13,508 nucleotides of DNA from an uncultured Anaerolineaceae bacterium (GCA_937907495.1 CALESS010000131.1:1-13508); one strand, 5' to 3'. Shown: positions 6,354 through 13,508, counted from the first letter of the stretch. Numbers and translations: made by a program. The notes: generated by a model from the letters alone, not told the origin.

Positions 6354-6383
6354 AAAGCAGGCTTTCAGCCGAGAGCCTGCTTT
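6354..6383. terminator. Bidirectional terminator between pyrH and the SLC13 transporter
   Basis: AAAGCAGGCT (6354-6363) is the exact reverse complement of AGCCTGCTTT (6374-6383), with a 10-base loop. T-rich ends on both strands (TTTTGATT on +, TTTATTGTT on -) suit termination of both convergent genes. The remainder of the 6298-6523 interval shows no gene or further clear signal. Confidence 0.75.
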
Positions 6384-6523
6384 TGATTCGCAGGCTGCAT
6401 CCCGGGCCTTGCGCATCACGGCGAGGAATGCCCGGAGGCGGCAAGGGGAAAAGCGCAGGTTGATTTCCCCGGGGCTATTCCAGGCTCTTCCGATAAGGGC
6501 TGTTCCCGGGCGGCAATCCCCCG

Positions 6524-8362
6524 TTACAGACCCCATAAGAGCGCCATCCCCAGCAGCAGCATCACAAAGCAAACGATGGTCAACAGCCAGCCAGCCCGCA
6601 AAAAGTCGGAAAATTTGTAGTTGCCGGGCGCCATCATCAGGATATTGACCGGGTGGGCCATGGGCGTGAAGAAAGACGCCGAGCAGCCAATAGCGGTTGC
6701 GACCGCCACGGCCTGCGGGTTGATTCCCATGGAGATGGCCGCGCTGATCGTCACGGGACCGGTCACCAGGGCTGTCACCTGGCCGCCCATGAACTGGGTC
6801 AGCAACGCCGTGAGGAGATAGGACCCCGCCGCCACCCCCAGCGGGCCAAAATGAGCCACCACGCTCAACAGGCTGGAGCCCATGAGCTGGGCCAGCCCGG
6901 TTTGCACCATCGCCTGGCTGACGGCGTACATCCCGGCGATGAGGAAAACCGCCTGCCATTCAATGGATTGATAGGCCTCCTCCAGCGGGAGGATCTTCAA
7001 CAGCAGGGTAATTACCGCCCCGGCCAGTACGCTCAAGGTCACCGGCACACCGGCGATGGAGGCTGCAATGGCGAGCAACGTGATCATGATGGTCAGCAGG
7101 GCGGGTTTCTTCTCAATGGGCTTATCCTGTAAACTGGGGACGAAGAGGATAAAATCCTGTTGGTGGCGCAGCGCCTGGATGCGTTCGTATTCGCCTGCCA
7201 CCAGCAGAGAATCCCCCAGTTCGAGGGGCAGATCGCCGACATTGGTGCGATAGGTGCGCGCCCCGCGTTTGATCGCCACAATCGTCATATGATAGCGCTT
7301 GCGGAATCCGATTTGTTTGAGGGTCATTCCCTGCAAGGTGGAATGCGGCGTGAGCATTACTTCGGCAAAGGTTACCCCCATCTGGCTGAGGGAGGATTGC
7401 GCCCGGGCGGAGAAAATCTCCAACCCGATCTGCGCCAGCCCGGTAACGGCATCTTCCCGGCTCACAATCCATAAAAAATCCCCGGCTTCGATCTTCAACG
7501 AGGGGTCCGGGTTGGGGATGACATGCCGATCGCGTTCCACCACCACCACCGCCACGCCATATTTTTGTCCCAATTCCGTTTTCGAGAGCGGTTCGCCCAC
7601 CAGGCCCGATTCGGGCCGGACTTGTATCTTCCACAGGCGCTGGCCAACCTCGTACAAATTCTCCAATTCACGACCGGTCAGGCGGGCCAGAGATTGTTCC
7701 GGGCTGGGTTCACGCTCCGGCAGCAGGCGGTCACCCAGCAGCCACAGGAAGAGGATGCCGGCAATGGCAATCAACCCCCCGGTGGGGGTGAAGGAGAGAA
7801 TACCGAGCGGCTGCTGCGGGGGTTTGGCAATCCGCAGCAAATCACTCATGATGATGTTGGCGGTGGTGAAATACGTGGCCGCGCCCCCCAACAGGCTGCC
7901 ATAAGCCACCGGGATCAACAGCTTGCTGGGCTTGATACCCGTGCGGCGGGCAACTTCCATGGCGCTGGGAAGCAGCAGCGCACCGGCAGCCAGGTTGTTC
8001 ATGAACAGGGAAAGTGTGGCAGCTACGAAGGTGAAGAGGGCAATAAACCGCCGGGGAGATTTTCCCCCCACCCGCACAATTTTCTGGGCAATCCAACGGG
8101 TGACACCACTTTTTTCCAACCCGCGGGTGATGATAAAGAGAGAGATCAGCGTAATCACCACCGGCTGACTGAACCCGGCGATCGCCTTCAGCGCATCCCC
8201 CGGCGTGTGGGCTGCCCCCAGCATCCCCACTCCCGCAAACTGGAGTATGCCCAGCAGGATTGCCATGAGCAGGGCAGCCAGGTCCATGCGCAACCGGCCC
8301 AGCATGACAAAAGCGAGCGGCACCACGATAATTCCGATTAATAGCCACTGGTTCAATTGCAT
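6524..8362 (-). CDS. SLC13-type (DASS/citrate transporter family) permease with two RCK_C domains
   Basis: This 612-residue membrane protein has transmembrane helices at about 5-210 and 420-612, split by a cytosolic insert carrying two RCK_C (TrkA_C) domains at about 243-312 and 327-402. That architecture is typical of the SLC13/ion-transporter group that includes SAC1-like sulfate transporters. Family marks are MNNLAAGALLLPSAM (121-135), GSLLGGAATYFTTANIIMS (155-173) and, near the C-terminus, SASFFTPMAHPVNILMMAPG with YKFSDFLRAGW. These regions form the two pseudo-symmetric substrate sites. The substrate, perhaps sulfate, a dicarboxylate or another oxyanion, cannot be told. The start at 8362 follows AAGGAG (plus-strand 8370-8375) by 7 bases. 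It is divergent from the ars operon and convergent with pyrH. A link to arsenic or sulfur stress is possible but rests only on adjacency. Confidence 0.9.
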   Translation of the reverse strand: MQLNQWLLIGIIVVPLAFVMLGRLRMDLAALLMAILLGILQFAGVGMLGAAHTPGDALKAIAGFSQPVVITLISLFIITRGLEKSGVTRWIAQKIVRVGGKSPRRFIALFTFVAATLSLFMNNLAAGALLLPSAMEVARRTGIKPSKLLIPVAYGSLLGGAATYFTTANIIMSDLLRIAKPPQQPLGILSFTPTGGLIAIAGILFLWLLGDRLLPEREPSPEQSLARLTGRELENLYEVGQRLWKIQVRPESGLVGEPLSKTELGQKYGVAVVVVERDRHVIPNPDPSLKIEAGDFLWIVSREDAVTGLAQIGLEIFSARAQSSLSQMGVTFAEVMLTPHSTLQGMTLKQIGFRKRYHMTIVAIKRGARTYRTNVGDLPLELGDSLLVAGEYERIQALRHQQDFILFVPSLQDKPIEKKPALLTIMITLLAIAASIAGVPVTLSVLAGAVITLLLKILPLEEAYQSIEWQAVFLIAGMYAVSQAMVQTGLAQLMGSSLLSVVAHFGPLGVAAGSYLLTALLTQFMGGQVTALVTGPVTISAAISMGINPQAVAVATAIGCSASFFTPMAHPVNILMMAPGNYKFSDFLRAGWLLTIVCFVMLLLGMALLWGL

Positions 8363-8413
8363 CCAGCTTCTCCTTTCCCTGCGCGAGGGTTGGTTGAGGG
8401 CGATTCTGCTTCC

Positions 8414-8419
8414 ATTCTA
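8414..8419 (-). promoter_or_regulatory. Candidate -10 box of the SLC13 gene
   Basis: TAGAAT on the minus strand, within ACAGGTAGAATG, lies 51 bases upstream of the start codon. A near copy (ACAGGGTAGAATG) lies at 8503-8515 and could be a second upstream start point. No convincing -35 box is seen for either. Confidence 0.3.
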
Positions 8420-8488
8420 CCTGTATTTTTCAGAAAACGCCCCGGATGTGGCGGAATAAAATCCCATCCTTAAGTGGTGATATTTTTC

Positions 8489-8523
8489 CCCCCGCCAGGT
8501 GACATTCTACCCTGTGCCGGGGG
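8489..8523. promoter_or_regulatory. Dyad upstream of arsR, candidate operator
   Basis: CCCCCG (8489-8494) pairs with CGGGGG (8518-8523) and, nested within, CAGG (8496-8499) pairs with CCTG (8511-8514). The + strand continues ATTTTTT, so it resembles a terminator, yet no + strand gene precedes it. Its position just upstream of the arsR -10 box, between two divergent genes, fits an operator or insulator. A second, weaker dyad (ATTC 8543-8546, GAAT 8555-8558) spans the arsR start. Confidence 0.35.
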
Positions 8524-8534
8524 ATTTTTTGGCC

Positions 8535-8540
8535 TACAAT
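8535..8540 (+). promoter_or_regulatory. -10 box of the ars operon, candidate leaderless promoter
   Basis: TACAAT ends 6 bases before the arsR ATG at 8547 and no Shine-Dalgarno intervenes, so the transcript would begin about at the start codon. The -35 region is not a good match and overlaps the dyad at 8489-8523. Confidence 0.45.
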
Positions 8541-8546
8541 ACATTC

Positions 8547-8915
8547 ATGGATACGAATATGTTATTGACTTCCGAGGAGCGAATCACCCGGGTCTTTCGC
8601 CTGGTGGGCCAACCCAACCGGGTGCGAATTTTGCTGGAATTGGGACGCGGCGAGGCTTGTGTCTGCCACCTGGAGGCCAAACTCGGCCTGCGCCAGGCAG
8701 CCATCAGCCAGCACCTGATGGCCCTGCGGGATGGCGGACTCATCAGCGCCCGGCGTGAGGGACGCTTCATTTTCTACCAATTGATAGACCCGGCCCTGCT
8801 GGACCTCATCCACCTGGCGGCGCAGGCGGGCGGGGCATCCGTGGAGGAGTTGGAAGGCGGCAGCCCGGGCGATTGCGGCTGCCCGAAATGCTCGCCCAAT
8901 GGTTCCTGCTCATAG
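8547..8915 (+). CDS. arsR: ArsR/SmtB-family metalloid-responsive repressor
   Basis: This 122-residue winged-helix protein of the ArsR/SmtB family should repress the operon until As(III), Sb(III) or a related ion binds. GEACVCHLEAKLGLRQAAIS (35-54) carries the alpha-3 metal box, Cys38 and Cys40 in ACVCHL, matching the ELCVCDL box of classical ArsR. The recognition helix LRQAAISQHLMALRDGGLI (48-66) and the wing RREGRFIFYQL (69-79) follow. The C-terminal tail adds Cys110, 112, 115 and 121 (CGCPKCSPNGSC), an unusual cysteine cluster that may form a second metal site. The start at 8547 fits the family N-terminus; longer (8499) or shorter (8559) starts cannot be excluded. It heads the operon, 8 bases before the permease, so autoregulation is expected. 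Confidence 0.92.
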   Translation: MDTNMLLTSEERITRVFRLVGQPNRVRILLELGRGEACVCHLEAKLGLRQAAISQHLMALRDGGLISARREGRFIFYQLIDPALLDLIHLAAQAGGASVEELEGGSPGDCGCPKCSPNGSCS

Positions 8916-8923
8916 AGGTAAAC

Positions 8924-10378
8924 ATGGAATTTGTTCTTAATCTACTGCAAAGCGGCCTGGGAAACCTGGCATCCTACCTGGCGGCGCATGTGCTGTTGTG
9001 CCTGCTGCCCGCCTTCTACATCGCCGGGGCCATGACCGCTCTCATCCCCAAAGAGACCATCACCCGCTACCTGGGGCGGAACACCCCCCGCTACATCTCC
9101 TATCCCGCTTCGGCACTGGCCGGGTTTCTGCTGGCGGTTTGTTCTTGCACGGTCATCCCCTTGTTTGCCGGCATTTACAAAAAAGGCGCCGGGCTGGGGC
9201 CAGCCATCACCTTCCTGTTTGTCGCCCCGGCCATTAACATCCTGGCGCTGGTCTACACGGGCGGGGTGATTGGCATGGATTTGGCGATCGCCAGGCTGGT
9301 GCTCTCGCTGGCCTTCGGCATCGGCATCGGGCTGATCATGGCTTTCCTCTTCCGGGATGCCGATATCGCCCACGATAAAGCAACCGATGCCCTGTTTGCG
9401 GGCCAGGCGGCCATGCGCCGCGGCGCTTTGCTCTTTTTGCTCGTGCTGCTCTTCCTGCTGGTGGCTGGCACCTTCCAGTTTGATTTTCTCAAACACAGCT
9501 ATGCCAGCATCGAACTGCCCTGGGGTGGGGTGGATAGCCTGCAAGCCACCCTCAGCCGCTGGGTTCCCTTTGACCCAACCCGGGGGGAAGAAGGGGTGAC
9601 CGCCCAGGGCGCTCTGCTCATCGGCCTGTTGGTGCTGATCGGCCTGACGGCCTGGCGCGGGCTGGAGCGCATTCACGAGGGCTTCAATGCCTGGACGTGG
9701 ATTTCCACCGGCCTCACCAGCCTGACGCTGCTGGTGGCTTCCCTGGCGGTTGCCCCCCATGCGGGCGGTGTCACACTCGGGCTGACCGGCAAGTTCTTTG
9801 GCGTGTTACTGGCGCTCAGCGGGCTGGGCTGGCTGCTCAAGACCGGCCTCACGGAGGATGAGCGGCGCGACTTCCTGTGGGAATCCTGGCGGTTCATCAA
9901 GCAAATCTTCCCCCTGCTGATCGTGGGCGTCTTTGTGGTGGGCATTCTGCGCTCGCTGATCAACCCGCTGTGGATCGAGGCCATCGCCGGCAGCAACACC
10001 CTGTGGGCCAACCTGGCCGGGGTGCTGTTCGGCGTCTTCATGTACTTCCCCACCCTGGTGGAAGTGCCGATCGCCCGCATGTTCCTCAGCCTGGGGATGC
10101 ACCCCGGACCACTGCTCGCCTACTTGATCGCCGATCCGGAGTTGAGCCTGCAAAGCATTCTGATTACCGCTGCCATCATCGGGCGGTTGAAAGCCTGGGT
10201 GTATGTCGGCTGGGTGGCTTTGTTCTCCACCCTGGCCGGGCTGCTGTATGGAGCCTGGGCAGATGGCGCCAACCCCTGGCTGCTGCTATTGATCGTTGCC
10301 GCCGGCATCAGCCTGCTGGCGGTGTTATTGAATGGGCTTCAACGCCGCAAGGCAGCCCATCTTGCCGGGTCTCATTAA
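8924..10378 (+). CDS. ArsP/YraQ-type permease (COG0701)
   Basis: This 484-residue polytopic membrane protein belongs to the predicted permease family COG0701 (ArsP_1, PF03773). Members include ArsP, an exporter of trivalent organoarsenicals, and uncharacterised YraQ-type proteins. The signature AVCSCTVIPLFAGIYKKGAG (71-90) with Cys73 and Cys75, followed by FLFVAPAINILALVYTGGVIG (97-117), is diagnostic. A second related half includes GVLFGVFMYFPTLVEVPIAR (366-385). Ten or so hydrophobic segments are seen. It is longer than characterised ArsP because of a central part with extra helices (about 225-305) and a soluble stretch (about 185-225). The ATG at 8924 follows AGAGG; the stop of arsR overlaps that site, implying coupled translation. 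Arsenic export is inferred from the operon. Other metalloids or thiol-bound metals are possible. Confidence 0.88.
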   Translation: MEFVLNLLQSGLGNLASYLAAHVLLCLLPAFYIAGAMTALIPKETITRYLGRNTPRYISYPASALAGFLLAVCSCTVIPLFAGIYKKGAGLGPAITFLFVAPAINILALVYTGGVIGMDLAIARLVLSLAFGIGIGLIMAFLFRDADIAHDKATDALFAGQAAMRRGALLFLLVLLFLLVAGTFQFDFLKHSYASIELPWGGVDSLQATLSRWVPFDPTRGEEGVTAQGALLIGLLVLIGLTAWRGLERIHEGFNAWTWISTGLTSLTLLVASLAVAPHAGGVTLGLTGKFFGVLLALSGLGWLLKTGLTEDERRDFLWESWRFIKQIFPLLIVGVFVVGILRSLINPLWIEAIAGSNTLWANLAGVLFGVFMYFPTLVEVPIARMFLSLGMHPGPLLAYLIADPELSLQSILITAAIIGRLKAWVYVGWVALFSTLAGLLYGAWADGANPWLLLLIVAAGISLLAVLLNGLQRRKAAHLAGSH

Positions 10379-10437
10379 CCGCTTGGACAGGTTGACTGAG
10401 CGGATGGTTTGTGAATGCCATTTACAAGGAGGATCGA

Positions 10438-10683
10438 ATGGTTGATATCAAGATTTTAGGTTCCGGCTGCCCCAATTGCAAAAAAGTGGAAGCCCTCTCT
10501 CACCAGGCGGTTGAGGAACTTGGCCTGGAAGCCGCCTTTGAAAAGGTGACCGATTACAATCAGATCATGAGTTACGATATTCTCTCCACCCCGGGCCTGG
10601 TGATCAACGGGAAGGTGGTCAGCACCGGGCGCATCCCGCGGGTGGAGGAGATCAAAGGTTGGTTGAAAGAGGCTGTGGGATAA
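10438..10683 (+). CDS. Mini-thioredoxin / redox-active disulfide protein
   Basis: This 81-residue cytoplasmic protein has a compact thioredoxin fold of the 'redox-active disulfide protein 2' / MJ0307-like type. The CxxC site is Cys11-Pro-Asn-Cys14 in GSGCPNCKK, and the cis-Pro region is STPGLVINGKV at 50-60. Genes of this kind are regularly found next to COG0701 permeases, so it probably reduces the permease cysteines or handles thiol-bound metal. It could also supply electrons for metalloid reduction; no arsC is nearby. The start is the ATG at 10438, 5 bases after the strong site AAGGAGG (10426-10432). It lies 59 bases after the permease and 66 before acr3, all same strand. Confidence 0.9.
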   Translation: MVDIKILGSGCPNCKKVEALSHQAVEELGLEAAFEKVTDYNQIMSYDILSTPGLVINGKVVSTGRIPRVEEIKGWLKEAVG

Positions 10684-10749
10684 TTAATTTTCATCACCCT
10701 TAACAAATTCCCAGGCCCGCACCGGCAGGGGAGAACTAGGAGATTGAGA

Positions 10750-11811
10750 ATGACTGAGATCACTGCTGCACCCCTCACGAGAAAGCTTTCGTTTCTCGAC
10801 CGTTACCTGACGCTCTGGATCTTCCTGGCCATGCTGGTTGGGGTGGGGGTTGGTTTTCTCTTCCCAACCCTGGTGCAGGGTTTCAATACCGCGGTCTCGG
10901 TTGGCACCACCAACATACCCATAGCCATCGGGCTGATTTTGATGATGTACCCTCCCCTGGCGAAAGTGCATTACGATGAGCTGAAGGATGTATTCCGGAA
11001 TTGGAAAATCCTCGGCCTGTCCCTGCTGCAAAACTGGGTGATCGGTCCCATCTTGATGTTTGCCCTCGCGGTCATCTTCCTGCGAGATTTCCCTCATTAC
11101 ATGGTCGGGCTGATTATGATCGGCCTGGCACGTTGCATCGCCATGGTGATCGTCTGGAACGAACTGGCCCGCGGCGATACCGAGTATGCAGCCGGGCTGG
11201 TGGCCTTCAACAGCATCTTCCAGGTATTGTTCTACTCCGTATATGCCTATGTGTTCATCACCATCCTGCCGACCTGGTTTGGGCTGCAAGGCAGCATCGT
11301 GGCGATCACCATCGGCCAGATTGCAAAAAGCGTTTTCATTTACCTGGGAATCCCATTCATTGCCGGGTTTATCACCAACCGGGTGCTGATCCGCTTGAAG
11401 GGCAAGGAATGGTATTACAAGAAATTCATCCCCAAGATCAGCCCCATCACGCTGATCGCCTTGCTCTTCACCATCCTGGTTATGTTCAGCCTGAAGGGTG
11501 ATTTGATCGTCAAAATCCCGGGAGATGTGGTGCGGATTGCCATCCCGCTGTTAATCTACTTCCTGCTGATGTTCCTGGTCAGTTTTCTGCTGGGCAAGGC
11601 CGTGGGGGCAGATTACAAGAAAACCACCACCCTTTCATTCACCGCAGCCAGCAACAATTTTGAGCTGGCGATAGCCGTGGCAGTGGCTGTCTTTGGCATC
11701 AATTCCGGCGAAGCCTTCACCGCGGTCATTGGCCCGCTGGTGGAAGTTCCCGTCATGATCGGGTTGGTCAATGTAGCCTTCTGGTTGAAGAAACGCCTGT
11801 TTTCGAGTTAG
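10750..11811 (+). CDS. acr3: ACR3-family arsenite efflux transporter
   Basis: This 353-residue protein has about ten transmembrane helices and belongs to the ACR3 family (bile/arsenite/riboflavin transporter superfamily), which exports arsenite using the proton motive force. [19 protein letters not shown] (125-143) is the family hallmark. Its Cys129 corresponds to the essential TM4 cysteine shown in the Alkaliphilus metalliredigens protein. [15 protein letters not shown] (296-310) and [13 protein letters not shown] (328-340) hold the conserved acidic residues of the second half. The length is normal. The start chosen is the ATG at 10750, 7 bases after AGGAG (10738-10742); a TTG two codons upstream is less likely. 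It is the last gene of the ars operon and is followed by a strong terminator hairpin. Confidence 0.96.
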   Translation: MTEITAAPLTRKLSFLDRYLTLWIFLAMLVGVGVGFLFPTLVQGFNTAVSVGTTNIPIAIGLILMMYPPLAKVHYDELKDVFRNWKILGLSLLQNWVIGPILMFALAVIFLRDFPHYMVGLIMIGLARCIAMVIVWNELARGDTEYAAGLVAFNSIFQVLFYSVYAYVFITILPTWFGLQGSIVAITIGQIAKSVFIYLGIPFIAGFITNRVLIRLKGKEWYYKKFIPKISPITLIALLFTILVMFSLKGDLIVKIPGDVVRIAIPLLIYFLLMFLVSFLLGKAVGADYKKTTTLSFTAASNNFELAIAVAVAVFGINSGEAFTAVIGPLVEVPVMIGLVNVAFWLKKRLFSS

Positions 11812-11851
11812 CCGCAAAACATCCCCAAGCAAGGTTTTCAGGTGAGCAAAA

Positions 11852-11883
11852 GGTGCAAGGCGTTCTTGCAAACGCCTTGCACC
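11852..11883 (+). terminator. Terminator of the ars operon
   Basis: GGTGCAAGGCGT (11852-11863) and ACGCCTTGCACC (11872-11883) form a perfect 12-bp stem with an 8-base loop, followed by CGTTTTGTAATTGT. It lies 40 bases after the acr3 stop. The right arm overlaps a possible -35 box of the next gene. Confidence 0.8.
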
Positions 11884-11907
11884 CGTTTTGTAATTGTCTG
11901 CTAGAAT
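11877..11907 (+). promoter_or_regulatory. Promoter of the solute-binding protein gene
   Basis: An extended -10 box TGCTAGAAT ends at 11907. TTGCAC at 11877-11882 is a possible -35 box, but at a long 19-base spacing. The start codon lies 34 bases downstream of the -10 box. Confidence 0.45.
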
Positions 11908-11941
11908 CACCTCATCCGATGTCGGTTAAGGCAGGTGTGGT

Positions 11942-13324
11942 ATGGCAGGTAACTCCAATTCCGATTTTCCCCGGTGGGTGATTGGCCTGGCGATCATCCT
12001 TTCCCTGGTCCTCTTCAATAAATATCTCTTCACCGGCGCCCGGGCCTTGCTGGGAGTGATCGCCCCCGTCTCGACTCCGCGGACAAGCGTGCCCACCGAA
12101 GCACCGAGGGAAAATGCCGCCCCCACCCTGGCTCCACAACCCACCTGGGAAGAGGCCGTTGAACAAGTGGTCACGGAAGCGCCCGCCTTTGGCAATGAAA
12201 CCCTCATCATCTGGCACAACTGGCCGGATGCCCAACTGCCAGCCGTGAGGGCGGTATTTGATGAATACTCCCGCACCCACCCCGGTGTGACGATTGAACT
12301 GGAATGGCAATCGGACCTGGTGACCATGCTGCCGACCGTCATCGCAGCCGGCCAGGGGCCGGATATCCTCGCCACGTGGAGCGGGACCATCGGCCAATTG
12401 GCGCCGGATCAACTTTTACCGCTCGAGGAGCAGGGCATCAGCCGCAATTACCTGGATAGTGAAATTCTGCCCGGCGCCCTGGAAACGGTGTTTTACGACA
12501 ACCATTACTGGGGGATTCCCATCCAGCAGATGGGGATGGCGCTGCTGCTCAACCCGGACTTGCTCGGCAGGGGTTTTGGCATCCCCAATGACCTGGCAGT
12601 TTTTATCTTGCTGGCCAAGACCTATGAGCAGGATCATCCGGGGCAGAAATTTTTCTGCAATCCAGGCTTCAACCTCCGGGATGTCTACTTCCTGGCGCCC
12701 ATCCTTTTCCAGGGGGGAAGTCTGCCCGGGTTCACCGACTCGCAAGGCAATGTGTACCTGAACCGCCTCGAGGTCATCCGGGCAACGGAAAGGATGGTGG
12801 AATTGAGCCGGTTGACGGCGGAGGATTCGAGCTACGATGGCTGTCAGAACGCCTTTATGAATGGCGAACTCCCCGTCTGGTGGACCGGCGCCTGGGCCAT
12901 TCCCATGCTGGAGGACGCGGGCATGGAATTTGAGGTGGCTGCCCTGGGCCGACCCTACCTGGAGACCTACTCCTTGATGCTGCCGCGTTCTGTTGAATAT
13001 CACAATCACACCGCCCTTGCCCTGGATGTGATGCAATACTTCGCCCGTCCAGAGATCCAAGCCCAAATTGCCCTGCAGAATCGCACCATTCCTGCCTCTT
13101 ACTATGCGGTGACTCGCCCCGAGGTGATGGCGGATAAGACCCTGACCAACTTTGCCTGGGCGCTGAATGTGAGCGTTCCACTCTTCAACACCCGGTTTTC
13201 TGAACCGGAAAGGATGACGGTCAACGACGCACTGAACAACATCCTGAATGGGGTGCAATCCCCGGAGGATGCCTTGAGGGAAGCCCAGCAGGCCTTGGAA
13301 GAGCAGATCGCCAACCTGCGCTAA
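11942..13324 (+). CDS. Membrane-anchored family-1 extracellular solute-binding protein
   Basis: This 460-residue protein has an N-terminal hydrophobic helix (about 11-30), a Pro/Thr/Ala-rich linker (about 41-82) and then a MalE-like solute-binding fold of the sugar-binding family 1. Typical elements are LIIWHNWPDAQLPAVRAVFD (88-107), the stretch ending VIAAGQGPDILATW, the YWGIPIQQMGMALLLNPDLL region and GELPVWWTGAWAIPML. There is no lipobox cysteine, so the helix looks like an uncleaved anchor. Carbohydrate is the likeliest ligand by family, not shown by sequence. The ATG at 11942 has only a weak upstream GCAGGTG. No ABC permease genes adjoin; a Ser/Thr kinase gene follows after 54 bases with its own promoter. 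It may serve a distant transporter or act as a sensor. Confidence 0.88.
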   Translation: MAGNSNSDFPRWVIGLAIILSLVLFNKYLFTGARALLGVIAPVSTPRTSVPTEAPRENAAPTLAPQPTWEEAVEQVVTEAPAFGNETLIIWHNWPDAQLPAVRAVFDEYSRTHPGVTIELEWQSDLVTMLPTVIAAGQGPDILATWSGTIGQLAPDQLLPLEEQGISRNYLDSEILPGALETVFYDNHYWGIPIQQMGMALLLNPDLLGRGFGIPNDLAVFILLAKTYEQDHPGQKFFCNPGFNLRDVYFLAPILFQGGSLPGFTDSQGNVYLNRLEVIRATERMVELSRLTAEDSSYDGCQNAFMNGELPVWWTGAWAIPMLEDAGMEFEVAALGRPYLETYSLMLPRSVEYHNHTALALDVMQYFARPEIQAQIALQNRTIPASYYAVTRPEVMADKTLTNFAWALNVSVPLFNTRFSEPERMTVNDALNNILNGVQSPEDALREAQQALEEQIANLR

Positions 13325-13334
13325 CCTGGTTTTA

Positions 13335-13343
13335 TGCTACAAT
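13335..13343 (+). promoter_or_regulatory. Extended -10 promoter of the kinase gene
   Basis: TGCTACAAT at 13335-13343 is identical to the extended -10 box of the rhomboid gene. The -35 region is poor and falls at the end of the preceding gene. The leader carries AAGGGG (13363-13368), 10 bases before the ATG. Confidence 0.5.
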
Positions 13344-13378
13344 AGCCCAATTACTCTGGAACAAGGGGCTTATCGTTT

Positions 13379-13508
13379 ATGCTTCAAGTTGGGGATGTCC
13401 TGGATGGAGAGTATGAGATCGAAGCCCTGCTGGGGGAAGGTGGCATGGGAGCGGTTTTTCGTGCCAAAGATACCCAATTAGAGCGCTACGTAGCCATCAA
13501 AGAGTTAC
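13379..13508 (+). CDS. Serine/threonine protein kinase, N-terminal part (runs off window)
   Basis: Only the first 43 codons are in view. They encode the start of a bacterial Hanks-type Ser/Thr kinase (PknB-like) domain: [20 protein letters not shown] (11-30) with the glycine-rich loop GEGGMG at 19-24, and VAIKEL with the ATP-binding lysine at 41. The kinase domain is at the very N-terminus, as in PknB-type proteins whose sensor part follows after a membrane helix; that part is not visible. The start follows AAGGGG and its own extended -10 box. Its neighbour upstream is an anchored solute-binding protein, which may or may not be functionally linked. Confidence 0.92.
   Translation, partial: MLQVGDVLDGEYEIEALLGEGGMGAVFRAKDTQLERYVAIKEL

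Noticed and set aside
7523..8341. Plus-strand open frame of 272 codons opposite the SLC13 transporter
   Set aside because: The minus-strand protein shows clear family domains; the plus frame is Gln/Gly/His-rich shadow sequence.
8873..8923. Earlier start for the ArsP-like permease, overlapping arsR
   Set aside because: The ATG at 8924 has the AGAGG ribosome-binding site and a family-like N-terminus. The 17 extra codons only reread the arsR tail in another frame.
10392..10420. TTGACT before the mini-thioredoxin gene as an internal promoter
   Set aside because: No acceptable -10 box lies 16-18 bases downstream; the gene is better explained as part of the ars operon.

Overview
The window is a GC-rich bacterial chromosome segment. 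It most resembles the Chloroflexota, probably Anaerolineae. This placement is inferred from a short EF-Ts, a membrane-anchored solute-binding protein with a Pro/Thr-rich linker, the style of the Ser/Thr kinase N-terminus, and general protein character. No rRNA, tRNA or other decisive marker is present. Two SCO-type copper chaperones and an acyl-lipid desaturase, both tied to oxygen, suggest an organism that can respire aerobically.

Layout. Positions 1-136 hold the last 44 codons of an unrecognised + strand gene. A terminator hairpin follows, then two minus-strand SCO/SenC genes (299-1637). The upstream SCO lacks the copper-binding histidine and the downstream one is canonical. A divergent intergenic region leads to + strand genes for a rhomboid protease (1826-2503) and a fatty-acid desaturase (2588-3610). 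The desaturase ribosome-binding site and start codon lie inside a long inverted repeat. A 349-base gap (3611-3959) holds a degenerate repeat of the desaturase 3' end, a nested hairpin, the rpsB promoter and a foldable rpsB leader. Next come rpsB, tsf and pyrH (3960-6297), with a strong intrinsic terminator between tsf and pyrH. The frr gene that commonly follows pyrH is absent here. Two terminator hairpins separate pyrH from a convergent minus-strand SLC13-type transporter with two RCK_C domains (6524-8362).

Divergent from the transporter is a compact metalloid-resistance operon: an ArsR-family repressor, an ArsP/YraQ-type permease, a CxxC mini-thioredoxin and an ACR3 arsenite exporter (8547-11811). 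It ends in a perfect 12-bp hairpin. Then follow an anchored family-1 solute-binding protein without adjacent ABC permease genes (11942-13324) and the first 43 codons of a Ser/Thr protein kinase (13379 to the window end).

How it works together. The ars operon forms one clear unit: sensing by the cysteine-containing ArsR, export by ACR3 and probably by the permease, with thiol redox help from the mini-thioredoxin. No arsenate reductase gene is in the window. The translation genes rpsB-tsf-pyrH form a second unit. Several promoters share a GCTAnAAT-like -10 box, and two genes start 6-7 bases after such a box with no Shine-Dalgarno, suggesting leaderless mRNAs. The most interesting non-coding signals are the desaturase start-site hairpin, the rpsB leader, the tripartite tsf/pyrH terminator and the dyad upstream of arsR.
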